From Kiritimatiellia bacterium (GTDB lineage: Bacteria; Verrucomicrobiota; Kiritimatiellia; UBA8416; JADHWI01), in NCBI GenBank assembly GCA_030744755.1, contig JASLPY010000012.1:23954-87953 (forward strand): a DNA stretch of 64,000 nt, given 5' to 3'. Below are positions 45,019 through 54,032 of the stretch, in pieces. The position numbers were made by a program, and so were the translations under genes. Below the pieces are notes generated by a model. That model saw only the letters and a list, made by a program, of their open reading frames with translations, searched no databases and was not told the DNA's origin. Every line of letters starts with the position of its first letter. Within the stretch, counting starts at the first letter, position 1.

Positions 45019-45375
45019 ATGCCACGAGCGACAAATGCTGCGGCATCAAGAAAACGAAGAAAACGGCGTCTGAAGCAGGCAAGCGGCTTCAGGGGTGCCA
45101 GGAGCAAGCTTTTCCGTCAGGCGACTGAAGCAGTGGACAGAGCCATGAGGCTGTCCACAATTCACCGCCGGCAGAAGAAGCGCAATTACAGAGCCCTGTG
45201 GATTACCCGCATTTCGGCGGCATGCAAGGCTAACGGTATATCCTACAGCCGCATGATCGAAGGACTCTCAAAGGCGAAGGTAGCACTGAACAGAAAGATG
45301 CTTTCTGAGATTGCTATTCATGATCCTGAAGGTTTTACGGCAATTGTTGCACAGGCCAAGGCCGGTCTGGACTAG
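45019..45375 (+). CDS. rplT: ribosomal protein bL20
   Basis: 118 residues after a TTTGGAGGTCAGCA ribosome-binding region. MPRATNAAASRKRRKRRLKQ, then GFRGARSKLFRQATEAVDRA and the LWITRISAACKANGISYSRM block are characteristic of bL20, which is needed for early 50S assembly and often represses its own operon. A terminator follows 17 bp after the stop. Confidence 0.97.
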   Translation: MPRATNAAASRKRRKRRLKQASGFRGARSKLFRQATEAVDRAMRLSTIHRRQKKRNYRALWITRISAACKANGISYSRMIEGLSKAKVALNRKMLSEIAIHDPEGFTAIVAQAKAGLD

Positions 45376-45391
45376 AACCAGGACCGCTCAC

Positions 45392-45418
45392 GGCCATCTT
45401 TCGGGATGGCCTTTTTTT
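45392..45418 (+). terminator. Rho-independent terminator after rplT
   Basis: Stem GGCCATC (45392-45398) with GATGGCC (45405-45411), a six-base loop, then seven T (45412-45418). It separates rplT from pheS, which begins 15 bp later, so it may partly attenuate reading into pheST. Confidence 0.88.
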
Positions 45419-45432
45419 ATGGATAGATAAAT

Positions 45433-46449
45433 ATGAATGCCGAAGAACTAGCTGGCACGATACAGGAAGCCCTGGAGGAAGGGCGCACCGCGGCAGCTCC
45501 CGAAGCCCTTGAGGCCATACGCGTCAAGTACCTTGGCCGTAAAGGCTTGCTGCCCCGCGTCATGAAGGGGCTCAAAGATGCAGATCCGTCCGAAAGGGCG
45601 CAACTTGGAAAGCTTGCAAACCAGCTCAAGCAGGAACTGGGGAAACTCCTTGGGGCGAGAAAACAGGAGCTGTCAGGCGCCAGTGGCGCGGATGCGGCCA
45701 ATTTCGACTACACGCTGCCCGGACAGTGGCGCCAACTGGGAACGAGACATCCGATTTCGCGCGTTATTGAGGATACGGCCGAAATATTCGCAAGGCTGGG
45801 ATTCACCGTGGCAGAAGGACCGGACGTCGAGACCGGCTACCGGAATTTCGAGGCACTGAATACGCCCCCCCACCACCCGTCTCTTGATGCCCAGGACACT
45901 TTCTGGCTGGAAAGCGGAGAGCTTCTCAGAACGCAGACTTCACCCGTGCAGATACGGGTTATGGAGACGCAGCCCCCACCGGTGCGAGTGATAACTCCCG
46001 GCCGCTGCTACAGGCGCGACACCACCGATGCGACTCACAGCGCCAATTTCCACCAGATAGAGGGTCTTTACGTCGATAAATGCGTATCCCTTGCCGACTT
46101 GAAAGGCACCATGGCCTACTTTGCCAGGGAGTTGATGGGGCCCAGTGTGGGAGTTCGTTTTCGCCCCCATTTCTTTCCCTTCACGGAGCCAAGTGTTGAA
46201 TGCGATTTCTCATGCCATGTATGTGGCGGCAAAGGGTGTAGCGTGTGCAAGCATAGCGGATGGATTGAGATTGCCGGTGCCGGAATGGTCGATCCACGGG
46301 TCTTCAAGCGTGTTGGCTATGATCCGGCCGGGGTAACCGGTTATGCGTTCGGTATGGGTGTAGAACGAATTGCCATGGTGAAGTACGGCATAAAGGATAT
46401 CAGGATGCTGTACGATAACGATGTGCGTTTTCTCAAGCAGTTCAAGTAG
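45433..46449 (+). CDS. pheS: phenylalanyl-tRNA synthetase alpha subunit
   Basis: 338 residues, the usual size. The N-terminal coiled-coil arm (about 1-90) binds tRNA. The class II core has HPISRVIEDTAEIFARLGFT, the GPDVETGYRNFEALNTPPHH segment, motif 2 (GRCYRRDTTDATHSANFHQ) and motif 3 (GYAFGMGVERIAMVKYGI). A Cys-rich loop, CHVCGGKGCSVC, sits in the core as in many bacterial PheS. It pairs with PheT as an alpha2-beta2 enzyme. Confidence 0.96.
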   Translation: MNAEELAGTIQEALEEGRTAAAPEALEAIRVKYLGRKGLLPRVMKGLKDADPSERAQLGKLANQLKQELGKLLGARKQELSGASGADAANFDYTLPGQWRQLGTRHPISRVIEDTAEIFARLGFTVAEGPDVETGYRNFEALNTPPHHPSLDAQDTFWLESGELLRTQTSPVQIRVMETQPPPVRVITPGRCYRRDTTDATHSANFHQIEGLYVDKCVSLADLKGTMAYFARELMGPSVGVRFRPHFFPFTEPSVECDFSCHVCGGKGCSVCKHSGWIEIAGAGMVDPRVFKRVGYDPAGVTGYAFGMGVERIAMVKYGIKDIRMLYDNDVRFLKQFK

Positions 46450-46498
46450 CGTGGCTCGATCCCCGCGGGTACTTCAAGAGTTCCATGAAAACGAGGGA

Positions 46499-46590
46499 TT
46501 AACCGCAGATGGGCGCGGATGGGCGCGGATATTGGGGAACTTCCTGTGCAGCAACAGGTTATATCCGTGTAATCCGCGTAATCCGTGGTT
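46499..46590. repeat. inverted dispersed repeat, family B, between pheS and pheT
   Basis: Left arm 46499-46532 and right arm 46561-46590 are imperfect inverted copies of the word series AACCGC-GATGGGCGCGGAT. A shorter single copy is at 14683-14715. It lies inside the pheS-pheT operon, 20 bp before the pheT start. Confidence 0.75.
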
Positions 46591-46609
46591 GACCCCCTGA
46601 AAAAGGTCC

Positions 46610-49021
46610 ATGAATATGAAACTTCCGGTCAGTTGGCTGGCTGATTACGTAGACTTCGATCTCTCCCCCGAGGAGGTGGCCGAGAAACTGACTTTCTCGG
46701 GAACAGAAGTAGAATCGATAGATGTCATCGGCGGTGATTACGAGGGCATTGTCGTTGGCGAAATCCTCAGAATTGATCCCCATCCGTCAGCCGACCGGTT
46801 GCAGCTTTGCCTTGTGAGCGATGGATCCCGGGAGCTGCCAGTTGTATGCGGCGCCATGAACTTCGAGATAGGTGACAAGGCGCCGTTAGCCGTGGTAGGG
46901 GTAGAGCTCCCCGGCGGCATGAAGATAAAGAAAGCCCGCATTCGTGGTGAAGAATCCGAAGGCATGCTGTGTGCCGAGGACGAACTGGGTCTTTCGGATG
47001 ATCACACCGGAATCATGCTGCTGCCCAGGGAAATCAAGACGGGCACTCCTTTTTCCGAAGTGATCGGTCCTCCCGAAACGGTTCTGAACCTGGAAGTGAC
47101 ATGGAACCGGTCCGATTGTCTCAGCATCATTGGAATGGCCCGTGAGCTCGCGGCTCTTCTGCGGACCGACTTGAAGATTCCGACGCCTGAAATCAGCGAG
47201 AGTGAGGCGCGTACATCCGACGGCATCTCTGTCACCATCGATGCGGAAGATCTTTGCCCCAGGTACGCGGCAAGACTTCTGGACAACGTTCAGCTTGCGC
47301 CGAGTCCGATGTGGATGCAGAGGCGGCTCTCCCTTTGCGGTGTCCGGCCAATCAACAACATAGTGGACGTTACCAACTACGTGATGCTGGAATGTGGCCA
47401 TCCGCTGCACGCATTTGACTACGCGCTGGTCGGGGACAAGAAGATAATCGTCCGGCGCGCCGTAGACGGCGAGTCGATAGCTACGCTCGACGGGCAGGAT
47501 AGGCCTATTACAGGCGAAACCCTGCTGATAGCCGATGCCAGACATCCCGTTGCCATTGCGGGAGTGATGGGTGGCGCAGGCAGTGAGATCGGTGAAAACA
47601 CTGCTTCCGTCCTGCTTGAGAGCGCAGCGTTCGATCCAGCCAGTATCCGGCGTACCTCGTCGCAACTGGGGCTATCGACGGAATCGTCACACCGGTTCGA
47701 GAGGGGAGTGGATCCGGAAGGCGTTGAATGGGCCAGTAACCGTGCCGCCTCGCTCATGGCTCAACTGGGTGGCGGTGATGTCGCTGCCGGAATCGTAGAC
47801 GTTTACCCGGGGTGCCCGGGGGAACGAAAGGTGGTCGTTCGGTTCGATTCGACCCGGCGCCTGCTCGGGGCGGATATTTCGGATGACTGCATGGTAGACA
47901 TCCTTAACTCGCTATGCCTGACGGTAACCAGTCGGGATGAGTCTTCCTGCACGGTGTTGGTTCCCACGTTCCGGAGAGATATAGAGATAGAGGCCGACCT
48001 GATCGAGGAAATCGTCAGGGTATACGGTGTGGCGCAGATCAATGAATCTGTCCCCGTATCGCACGTAGTGCCGGGCGCTTCCGATATGCCGTTCCAGATG
48101 GCAAAAGCTTGTCGGGCCGATCTTGTTGGCCTGGGTCTGAGCGAAACTATGAACTACAGCTTCGTATCGGCACAGCTCCTCGATTCATGCTGCAAGTATG
48201 ACGCGGATAGTCGTGTCGTGCTGCCAAATCCGGTCAGCGCCGAACATGCTGTCATGCGCAACTCCCTGGTTCCGCAGATGGTTGAGACATTGGGCAGGAA
48301 TCTTTCACGGCAGATACAGGAGACGGCCTTTTTTGAGATGGGGAAGGTCTTTCTCAAGAAGGAGTCCGGCGAAATCCACGAGGAGGACCGGCTCTGTATG
48401 GGCTTCATGGGGCCGTTAGGGCGGACCTGCCTGGATAAGCGCAGACCGATCGATAAAGAAGAGCCTTTTCTCTGGCTGAAAGGCGCGATCGAGGCCCTGA
48501 TCCTGGCCAAGGGGCAGGGACAAGTCGAGTCTGTCGCCGTTGAACACCCCTACTATGAGGCCGGCAGTTCGGTCTCCGTTTCCATTGGCGGGTGTAAGGC
48601 AGGGTTCATGGGGCTGCTGCGCGAAGATATCCGACGGAAATGGCGCATGCAGACCCCCGTAGCCATTGGCGAACTAGCCCTCGATACGGTGGTTTTGGCC
48701 CGGAATGCCGTGCCCGAACTGACGCAAATATCGATGTATCCTTCGATCAGCCGGGACGTGGCCATGGTTGTTCCGGAATCGGCAACGCATGAAGACATCA
48801 CCAGAATTATGAGAGATTCAGCCCCGGCGGAGTTGACAGCCATCGAGCTGTTTGATATATTTCGAACAGAAGGGCTAGGACAAGGCAAAAAGAGCCTTGC
48901 TTACTCTTTAGAGTTCCGCTCTTTGGACAGAAATTTGACGGATGAGGATGCGAATAAGTATCACGAAACCATCAAGGCTGCGCTGAAGAAGGAACTGGGT
49001 GCAGAAATACGAGATAGTTAG
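46610..49021 (+). CDS. pheT: phenylalanyl-tRNA synthetase beta subunit
   Basis: 803 residues, normal for bacterial PheT. MNMKLPVSWLADYVDF begins the protein (ATG 46616 is an alternative start). Then follow a tRNA-binding EMAP-like domain (VVGEILRIDPHPSADRLQLC), the B3/B4 editing domain (NNIVDVTNYVMLECGHPLHA), B5, the catalytic-like domain (FEMGKVFLK) and a ferredoxin-fold anticodon-binding domain at the C-terminus (YPSISRDVAMVV ... LAYSLEFRSLDRNLTDED). It forms the alpha2-beta2 synthetase with PheS. Confidence 0.96.
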   Translation: MNMKLPVSWLADYVDFDLSPEEVAEKLTFSGTEVESIDVIGGDYEGIVVGEILRIDPHPSADRLQLCLVSDGSRELPVVCGAMNFEIGDKAPLAVVGVELPGGMKIKKARIRGEESEGMLCAEDELGLSDDHTGIMLLPREIKTGTPFSEVIGPPETVLNLEVTWNRSDCLSIIGMARELAALLRTDLKIPTPEISESEARTSDGISVTIDAEDLCPRYAARLLDNVQLAPSPMWMQRRLSLCGVRPINNIVDVTNYVMLECGHPLHAFDYALVGDKKIIVRRAVDGESIATLDGQDRPITGETLLIADARHPVAIAGVMGGAGSEIGENTASVLLESAAFDPASIRRTSSQLGLSTESSHRFERGVDPEGVEWASNRAASLMAQLGGGDVAAGIVDVYPGCPGERKVVVRFDSTRRLLGADISDDCMVDILNSLCLTVTSRDESSCTVLVPTFRRDIEIEADLIEEIVRVYGVAQINESVPVSHVVPGASDMPFQMAKACRADLVGLGLSETMNYSFVSAQLLDSCCKYDADSRVVLPNPVSAEHAVMRNSLVPQMVETLGRNLSRQIQETAFFEMGKVFLKKESGEIHEEDRLCMGFMGPLGRTCLDKRRPIDKEEPFLWLKGAIEALILAKGQGQVESVAVEHPYYEAGSSVSVSIGGCKAGFMGLLREDIRRKWRMQTPVAIGELALDTVVLARNAVPELTQISMYPSISRDVAMVVPESATHEDITRIMRDSAPAELTAIELFDIFRTEGLGQGKKSLAYSLEFRSLDRNLTDEDANKYHETIKAALKKELGAEIRDS

Positions 49022-49351
49022 AAACTAATATCCGACTGATATGGCTCCGCGGGAGACCGCGGGGGAATGGCAGAAGGAATAAGCGGCCTAGAGGCCGGAA
49101 ACTGATAAAGCGAACATTGGTACGGGTGTTAATACCCATGATTATTTGCTTACAAAACTTGATGCTCCTGCTTGCTGCATGGGGTTTCATGGCAATTACG
49201 GACAGATTCTTTGTACAGATGGCAACAGCGCGTGTCGGACAGGGCTTGCCGGACACGCTTTATAAGACTTCGGAATACGGTTGCAGAAGGTTGTTCTTTA
49301 ATAAGACTTGGGAAACTGTTCGATCTGGGAATAAAGTACCCTGCCTTGTTC
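49022..49351. other. 330-bp intergenic stretch after pheT
   Basis: No convincing gene. A 79-codon open frame (49117-49356) has a hydrophobic start but no ribosome-binding site or family-like sequence. Several small inverted pairs occur (GCTCCGCGGGAGACCGCGGG; GCGGCC/GGCCGG near 49082; GGTGTTAATACC near 49124), with no T-run. The promoter of the candidate RNA next to it should lie here. Confidence 0.45.
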
Positions 49352-49530
49352 GCTGACAGGCGGTAATCTCTGACCCTTTATCTTCCTAGTGGGAGCTTGA
49401 ATCTGGTGTGGATCACATGCCTCATTGCGAGGACTTGAAAAGCACCGGCTAAAGCACCCCCCTCGCTTGCGAGGAACGGAGATGCCAGCCTCTTACGATA
49501 TAGGCGGGGTATTTTTTCTACCCTGTCTGC
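49352..49530 (+). ncRNA. candidate 6S-like structured RNA
   Basis: The ends can pair as a closing stem: GCTGACAGG-CG-GTA (49352-49365) with TACCCTGTCTGC (49519-49530), about 11 pairs, enclosing 179 nt, the size of 6S RNA. Inside are ACCC with GGGT (49373-49376 with 49507-49510), a CTTCC/GGGAG hairpin near 49384, and a terminal hairpin of GGCT/AGCC, GCA/TGC and CCTCG/CGAGG around 49447-49500. The gene order rarA then 5-formyl-THF cyclo-ligase downstream is one in which 6S genes are often found. The strand is assumed from synteny. A different structured RNA is possible. Confidence 0.4.
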
Positions 49531-49646
49531 AGAGTCTGTGGAGTACAAGTTAGCGACAGCGAACTAACCGGCTGCCGGGCCGCAAGGTGTTGGTAGTCGG
49601 TGTAGTCAGCCGAGCACATCCATGGATCCTGCCGGGGAAGAGTGGG

Positions 49647-51014
49647 ATGGATCTATTCGAACAGGAGCGTGACACGGGATTGGGCAACAGCCAGCCGCTG
49701 GCGGCGCGTATGCGGCCTGCTTCTCTTGACGAACTCATCGGGCAGGAGCACATTCTCGGTCCCGGCAAGCTCCTGCGCCGCGCCATTGAAGCCGACCGGC
49801 TGCAGAGCATCATTCTCTACGGCCCTCCCGGCTGCGGGAAGACATCCCTTGCCGAAGTCATTGCAGCCGTTACCGAACGACGTTTCCAGCGAACCAGCGG
49901 CGTTGTCGCCAACGTTGCGACATTGCGTGACCTGATAAAGGAAGCACGTCACTGGATTCGAAATGAAGGCCGGCAGACCATCCTCTTTGTCGATGAAATC
50001 CACCGCTTCAACAAGTCTCAACAGGACGTTCTCCTGCCGTACGTCGAAGACGGCACGATCACTCTTATCGGTGCCACGACTCACAATCCGCTGATCTTCG
50101 TCAACAGCCCCCTAACTTCCCGCTCGTTGATCTTCGAGCTGCATCCTCTTTCCGAGGATGCGATCTCCCGCCTGCTTCACAACGCACTGTCGAGTGAGAA
50201 AGGATTGTCTTCGTTCGGAACGGATCTCGCCCCGGATGCCGTGTCTCATGTTGCACGCGTGTGCGATGGCGATGCCCGCAGGGCCCTGAATGCCTTGGAG
50301 ATCGCGGTCCTGACTACGCCGCCCGACGATGACGGTACAATCCACGTAAGCAGGGAAGTCATTGAGGATTCTATGCAGAAGAAGGCCGTTGTCTACGACA
50401 AGAATGAGGACGGCCACTACGACACGATTTCTGCATTCATCAAAAGTGTGAGAGGCTCGGATCCCCACGCCGCGGTGTACTGGCTTGCCAAGATGCTGTA
50501 CGCAGGTGAGGACCCGCGTTTCATTGCCCGCCGCCTGGTCATCCTTGCATCCGAGGACATCGGCAACGCGGATCCCCGTGGACTGATGATCGCAACGGCC
50601 GCAGTTGATGCAGTTACTTTCGTTGGCATGCCGGAAGCCAGGATCATATTGGCACAGGCCACCACTTACCTTGCCAGTGCTCCGAAAAGCAACGCCTCGT
50701 ATATTGCCATCAAGAAGGCAGAGAACGAAGTCATGGAAGGGCGTTCGCTACAGGTTCCGGAGCACCTCAAGAATCTGAGAGTAAGGCGAAATGGCGAAGA
50801 TCCGGGTGAAGACAACGAGTACATATACCCGCATGACTACGACGGGCACTTTGCGGTTCAGGACTATGTTCCAACGGCCTCTAGATTCTACGAGCCGGGA
50901 AACGAGGGCTACGAAGATGTAATAAGGCAGCGCCTGGAGAGGTGGGACAGGTTGCGTAAGGATGCGGATAATAACGGACAACAAGGCCGCGGTGCGGCCG
51001 ATCGGTCGGCATGA
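49647..51014 (+). CDS. rarA: replication-associated recombination protein A (RarA/MgsA) AAA+ ATPase
   Basis: 455 residues from ATG 49647 (GGGAAG upstream). It opens with LAARMRPASLDELIGQEHIL, the classic start of RarA. Walker A is GPPGCGKTS, Walker B is ILFVDEIHRFNKSQQD, and sensor 1 is LIGATTHNP. The C-terminal tetramerisation part includes YDTISAFIKSVRGSDPHAAV and ASEDIGNADP. It works at stalled replication forks with single-strand-binding protein. It overlaps the next gene by 4 bases. Confidence 0.96.
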   Translation: MDLFEQERDTGLGNSQPLAARMRPASLDELIGQEHILGPGKLLRRAIEADRLQSIILYGPPGCGKTSLAEVIAAVTERRFQRTSGVVANVATLRDLIKEARHWIRNEGRQTILFVDEIHRFNKSQQDVLLPYVEDGTITLIGATTHNPLIFVNSPLTSRSLIFELHPLSEDAISRLLHNALSSEKGLSSFGTDLAPDAVSHVARVCDGDARRALNALEIAVLTTPPDDDGTIHVSREVIEDSMQKKAVVYDKNEDGHYDTISAFIKSVRGSDPHAAVYWLAKMLYAGEDPRFIARRLVILASEDIGNADPRGLMIATAAVDAVTFVGMPEARIILAQATTYLASAPKSNASYIAIKKAENEVMEGRSLQVPEHLKNLRVRRNGEDPGEDNEYIYPHDYDGHFAVQDYVPTASRFYEPGNEGYEDVIRQRLERWDRLRKDADNNGQQGRGAADRSA

Positions 51015-51586
51015 AAGAAAAAGAACAGGTACGCGACATGATCACGGGGCGGCGGCAGTCTCTGTCGCAAAGCTGGACAGGTGTTCATAGTGCGAAGGCA
51101 GCAATCAATCTTTTCGGAATGAATGAGTTTCACGAGGCCGGATCGCTGGCGTGCTACCTGTCTACCGGGGAAGAAATCTTGACGGGCGATATCATCGCAG
51201 AGTGTTGGAAGAGCGGGAAAAGAGTATGCGTTCCTGCTTTCGAACGGGAATCAGGTTCCTACCGCCTGTGCTGGTTCGACGAAGGGACAGACCTTGAGAA
51301 AGGGCCCTTGACTATAGGGCAACCTGCAAATCCCTCATGGGTTGCCGACGCCGCGCTCGATCTCATGCTGGTTCCCGGTATGGCTTTTGATTCTCGTGGC
51401 GGGCGTGTCGGCCACGGTGGTGGACATTATGATCGCCTGATGACGGGCAATGGTTACAGGAGAAGTTTTAAGGTTGGGTTAGCATACGATTTTCAAGTGC
51501 TTCCCGAAGTGCCTTTGGAGGACCATGACGTCCTGATGGATGCCGTGGTCACGGAAACGCGGATAATGAGACAAGGAGGAATATAA
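51011..51586 (+). CDS. 5-formyltetrahydrofolate cyclo-ligase
   Basis: 191 residues, ATGA-coupled to rarA. The family pattern is complete: an N-terminal basic helix, LACYLSTGEEILT, GKRVCVPAFE, and the signature DLMLVPGMAFDSRGGRVGHG with GGGHYDR for ATP and phosphate binding. It converts 5-formyl-THF to 5,10-methenyl-THF. The neighbouring candidate 6S RNA recalls the E. coli ssrS-fau arrangement. Confidence 0.93.
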   Translation: MKEKEQVRDMITGRRQSLSQSWTGVHSAKAAINLFGMNEFHEAGSLACYLSTGEEILTGDIIAECWKSGKRVCVPAFERESGSYRLCWFDEGTDLEKGPLTIGQPANPSWVADAALDLMLVPGMAFDSRGGRVGHGGGHYDRLMTGNGYRRSFKVGLAYDFQVLPEVPLEDHDVLMDAVVTETRIMRQGGI

Positions 51587-51587
51587 A

Positions 51588-53141
51588 ATGCCACCAGCAG
51601 TTATCGGATCTATCGCCGTCCTTGCGGGGTTGTGCTTGGGATACGTTGCGCGCATGATAATAGCGCGGTACCAGGTTGGCGGTGCAGAACGCCAGGCTTC
51701 AAATATTGTCGGCAGCGCAGAAGAAGATGCCAAAGGAATAAGGAAGCAGGCAGATCTGCAGGTCAAGAGTGAAGTACTGAAAGCCAAGGATGAATTCGAG
51801 GTCTCAACAAAGAAGAAACGCGAAGAGTTGTCGGCGCTTGAAGAACGCATATCCCAGAGAGAGACGAACCTGGATCGCAAGGTCGCGATGATAGACAAGA
51901 AAGAACATTCTCTGGATGAGAAAGTGAAGAACGTCGACGACAAGTCACAGTTGCTTAACGTGGAAAAGAAACAGGTTGAAGAGCTGATGGCGAAGGAGCA
52001 GGAGAAACTGCAAAGAGTCGCCGGAATGACACACGACGAGGCCAGGCAGACCCTTCTGACGAGGATGGAAGACGAAGTCCATTCCGAAATGGGCGGACTC
52101 ATAAGGCGCTTGCAGGAGAACGCCAAGGACCGTGCCGAGCGCGATGCACGAAAGATCGTGTCCCTCGCAGTCGAACGCTTCGCGACGAGTCACGCATCCG
52201 AGATGATGATAAGCAGCGTGGCACTCCCGAGTGACGATATGAAGGGCCGGATTATAGGACGGGATGGCAGAAACATTCGCGCTCTTGAAGCTGCCACGGG
52301 TGTGAGCATTCTGATCGACGACACTCCCGAGGCGGTCGTACTTTCCAGCTTCGATCCGATCAGGAGGGAAATTGCCCGCCTCGCCCTCGAACAGCTTCTG
52401 GCCGATGGTAGAATCCACCCGGCAAGAATCGAGGAGGTAGTCGCCAAGGTCCAGGAAAACATGGACGAGACCATTCGGCTGGCCGGCGAAGAATCCATGT
52501 ATGCGGCGGATGTTCAGGACGTAGACCCCGAACTTGTCCGCAAGATCGGGCGGCTGAAATTCCGCACCAGCTACACGCAGAACGTCTTACAGCACTCTAT
52601 CGAGGTGGCTCACCTCATGGGGCTTATGGCAGGTGAGATGAATCTCGATGTCTCTATTGCCAAGCGCATCGGCCTGTTCCATGACATCGGCAAAGCGCTG
52701 GATCATGAAGTGGAGGGAGGCCATGCGGTTATCGGTGCGGACCTCCTGAAGCGAAGCGGCGAAAAGCAGATTGTCGTGAATGCCGTTGCGTCGCACCACG
52801 AGGAAGTGGAACGTGAGAGCGTATACGCGATACTCTGTTCGGCTTCAGATACGATATCGAGCTCCAGGTTGGGAGCCCGGTCGGCCACCACGGGAATCTA
52901 CGTGAAGCGGCTGGAGAAACTTGAAAGTATTGCCAGGGACTTCGAAGGCGTGAAAAAAAGCTATGCGATCCAGGCCGGAAGAGAAGTCAGGGTTGTAGTA
53001 GACCCGGGCCAGTTGGACGACAGCGACTCCATGGTGCTGGCTCGCAACATCAGCAAGAAAGTGGAAGAAGATCTGAAATATCCCGGGCAGATCCGGGTGA
53101 CCGTTATCAGAGAAACGCGTTGCGTGGAGTACGCTCGTTAA
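51588..53141 (+). CDS. rny: ribonuclease Y
   Basis: 517 residues, starting 1 bp after the previous stop, with an AAGGAGG region upstream. An N-terminal membrane helix (about 5-25) is followed by a long coiled coil (about 30-190). A KH domain carries the GRIIGRDGRNIRALEA loop (about 220-235). The HD domain has LFHDIGKALDHE and ASHHEE with the metal ligands. RNase Y is a membrane-bound endoribonuclease that starts mRNA decay. The next genes (ymdB, xseA, xseB) follow the order common in many bacteria. Confidence 0.96.
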   Translation: MPPAVIGSIAVLAGLCLGYVARMIIARYQVGGAERQASNIVGSAEEDAKGIRKQADLQVKSEVLKAKDEFEVSTKKKREELSALEERISQRETNLDRKVAMIDKKEHSLDEKVKNVDDKSQLLNVEKKQVEELMAKEQEKLQRVAGMTHDEARQTLLTRMEDEVHSEMGGLIRRLQENAKDRAERDARKIVSLAVERFATSHASEMMISSVALPSDDMKGRIIGRDGRNIRALEAATGVSILIDDTPEAVVLSSFDPIRREIARLALEQLLADGRIHPARIEEVVAKVQENMDETIRLAGEESMYAADVQDVDPELVRKIGRLKFRTSYTQNVLQHSIEVAHLMGLMAGEMNLDVSIAKRIGLFHDIGKALDHEVEGGHAVIGADLLKRSGEKQIVVNAVASHHEEVERESVYAILCSASDTISSSRLGARSATTGIYVKRLEKLESIARDFEGVKKSYAIQAGREVRVVVDPGQLDDSDSMVLARNISKKVEEDLKYPGQIRVTVIRETRCVEYAR

Positions 53142-53167
53142 GCCAGGAAGGCAATGGTTGTCAGCTA

Positions 53168-53950
53168 ATGAAAGTACTGATGGTTGGGGATATAGTTGGG
53201 GCTCCCGGGCGACGCGCGTTTGCCTGGGTGGCCGGAAGGATGAAGCAATCCGGCAAGGTTGACTTTATCGTGGCGAACGCGGAGAACGCCGCGGGGGGTA
53301 AGGGCCTTACCGAGCCCCTGGCCGAGGAGCTGCTGGCTGCCGGTGCCGATGTGATCACCCTTGGTGATCACACGTGGAACCAGAGGGCAATCTATCCCTA
53401 CCTCGACAGGGAGGAACGAGTAATACGGCCTGCCAATTTTGCTCCGGGTTGCCCGGGACGGGGCTGCACCACGGTACCCACGAATCACGGCGACGTCACC
53501 GTTGTCAACCTGGTAGGACGTGTGTTCATGAATCCTTACGACTGCCCCTTCAGGGCCGTTGACTCTCTTATAGGAAAGGGCCCTTCAACGGGCAGAACAG
53601 TCCTCGTTGACATGCATGCCGAAGCCACATCGGAGAAGATCGTCATGGGCCGCTATCTCGACGGGCGTGTGAGTTGCATCGTGGGCACGCACACTCACGT
53701 GCAGACCAGCGATGAAGTAATCCTGCCGGGCGGTACCGCGTATCTGACCGACCTGGGCATGACGGGTCCGAAGGACTCGGCCATCGGACGGGAACTTGAT
53801 GCCGTTCTCGAAACCTTTCTCACGGGAATGCCGTCCAAGTTCAAGGTTGCCTCAGACGATATCGTTCTGGAGGGTGCAATTGTCAACGTGGACGATTCAA
53901 CCGGAAAAGCCACCGGCATAAAGCGTGTTCGCGAACGCGTTGGTGCCTGA
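53168..53950 (+). CDS. ymdB: YmdB-family metallophosphoesterase
   Basis: 260 residues from ATG 53168: MKVLMVGDIVGAPGRRAFAW gives the first metal-binding Asp. VANAENAAGG, ITLGDHTWNQ, VDMHAEATSEK and VGTHTHVQTSDE supply the remaining Asn, Asp and His ligands in the order of the TIGR00282 family. YmdB hydrolyses cyclic nucleotides and affects biofilm formation in Bacillus. It lies 26 bp after rny, its usual neighbour. Confidence 0.93.
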   Translation: MKVLMVGDIVGAPGRRAFAWVAGRMKQSGKVDFIVANAENAAGGKGLTEPLAEELLAAGADVITLGDHTWNQRAIYPYLDREERVIRPANFAPGCPGRGCTTVPTNHGDVTVVNLVGRVFMNPYDCPFRAVDSLIGKGPSTGRTVLVDMHAEATSEKIVMGRYLDGRVSCIVGTHTHVQTSDEVILPGGTAYLTDLGMTGPKDSAIGRELDAVLETFLTGMPSKFKVASDDIVLEGAIVNVDDSTGKATGIKRVRERVGA

Positions 53951-54032
53951 GAGTCCCCGGCCCTTCGATGAGGGTGCGGATTGAATCCTTCCTGTGAAGT
54001 GACTTCGTGCCCGGGTTTGCCTGTGAGACGAA

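Noticed and set aside
49117..49356. 79-codon open frame after pheT
   Set aside because: No ribosome-binding site, no recognisable family, and its end runs into the candidate structured RNA.
49420..49470. RNase P-like GAGGACTTGAAA segment
   Set aside because: The GAGGAAAGUCC core and the 3' ACAGAA element of RNase P RNA are missing.
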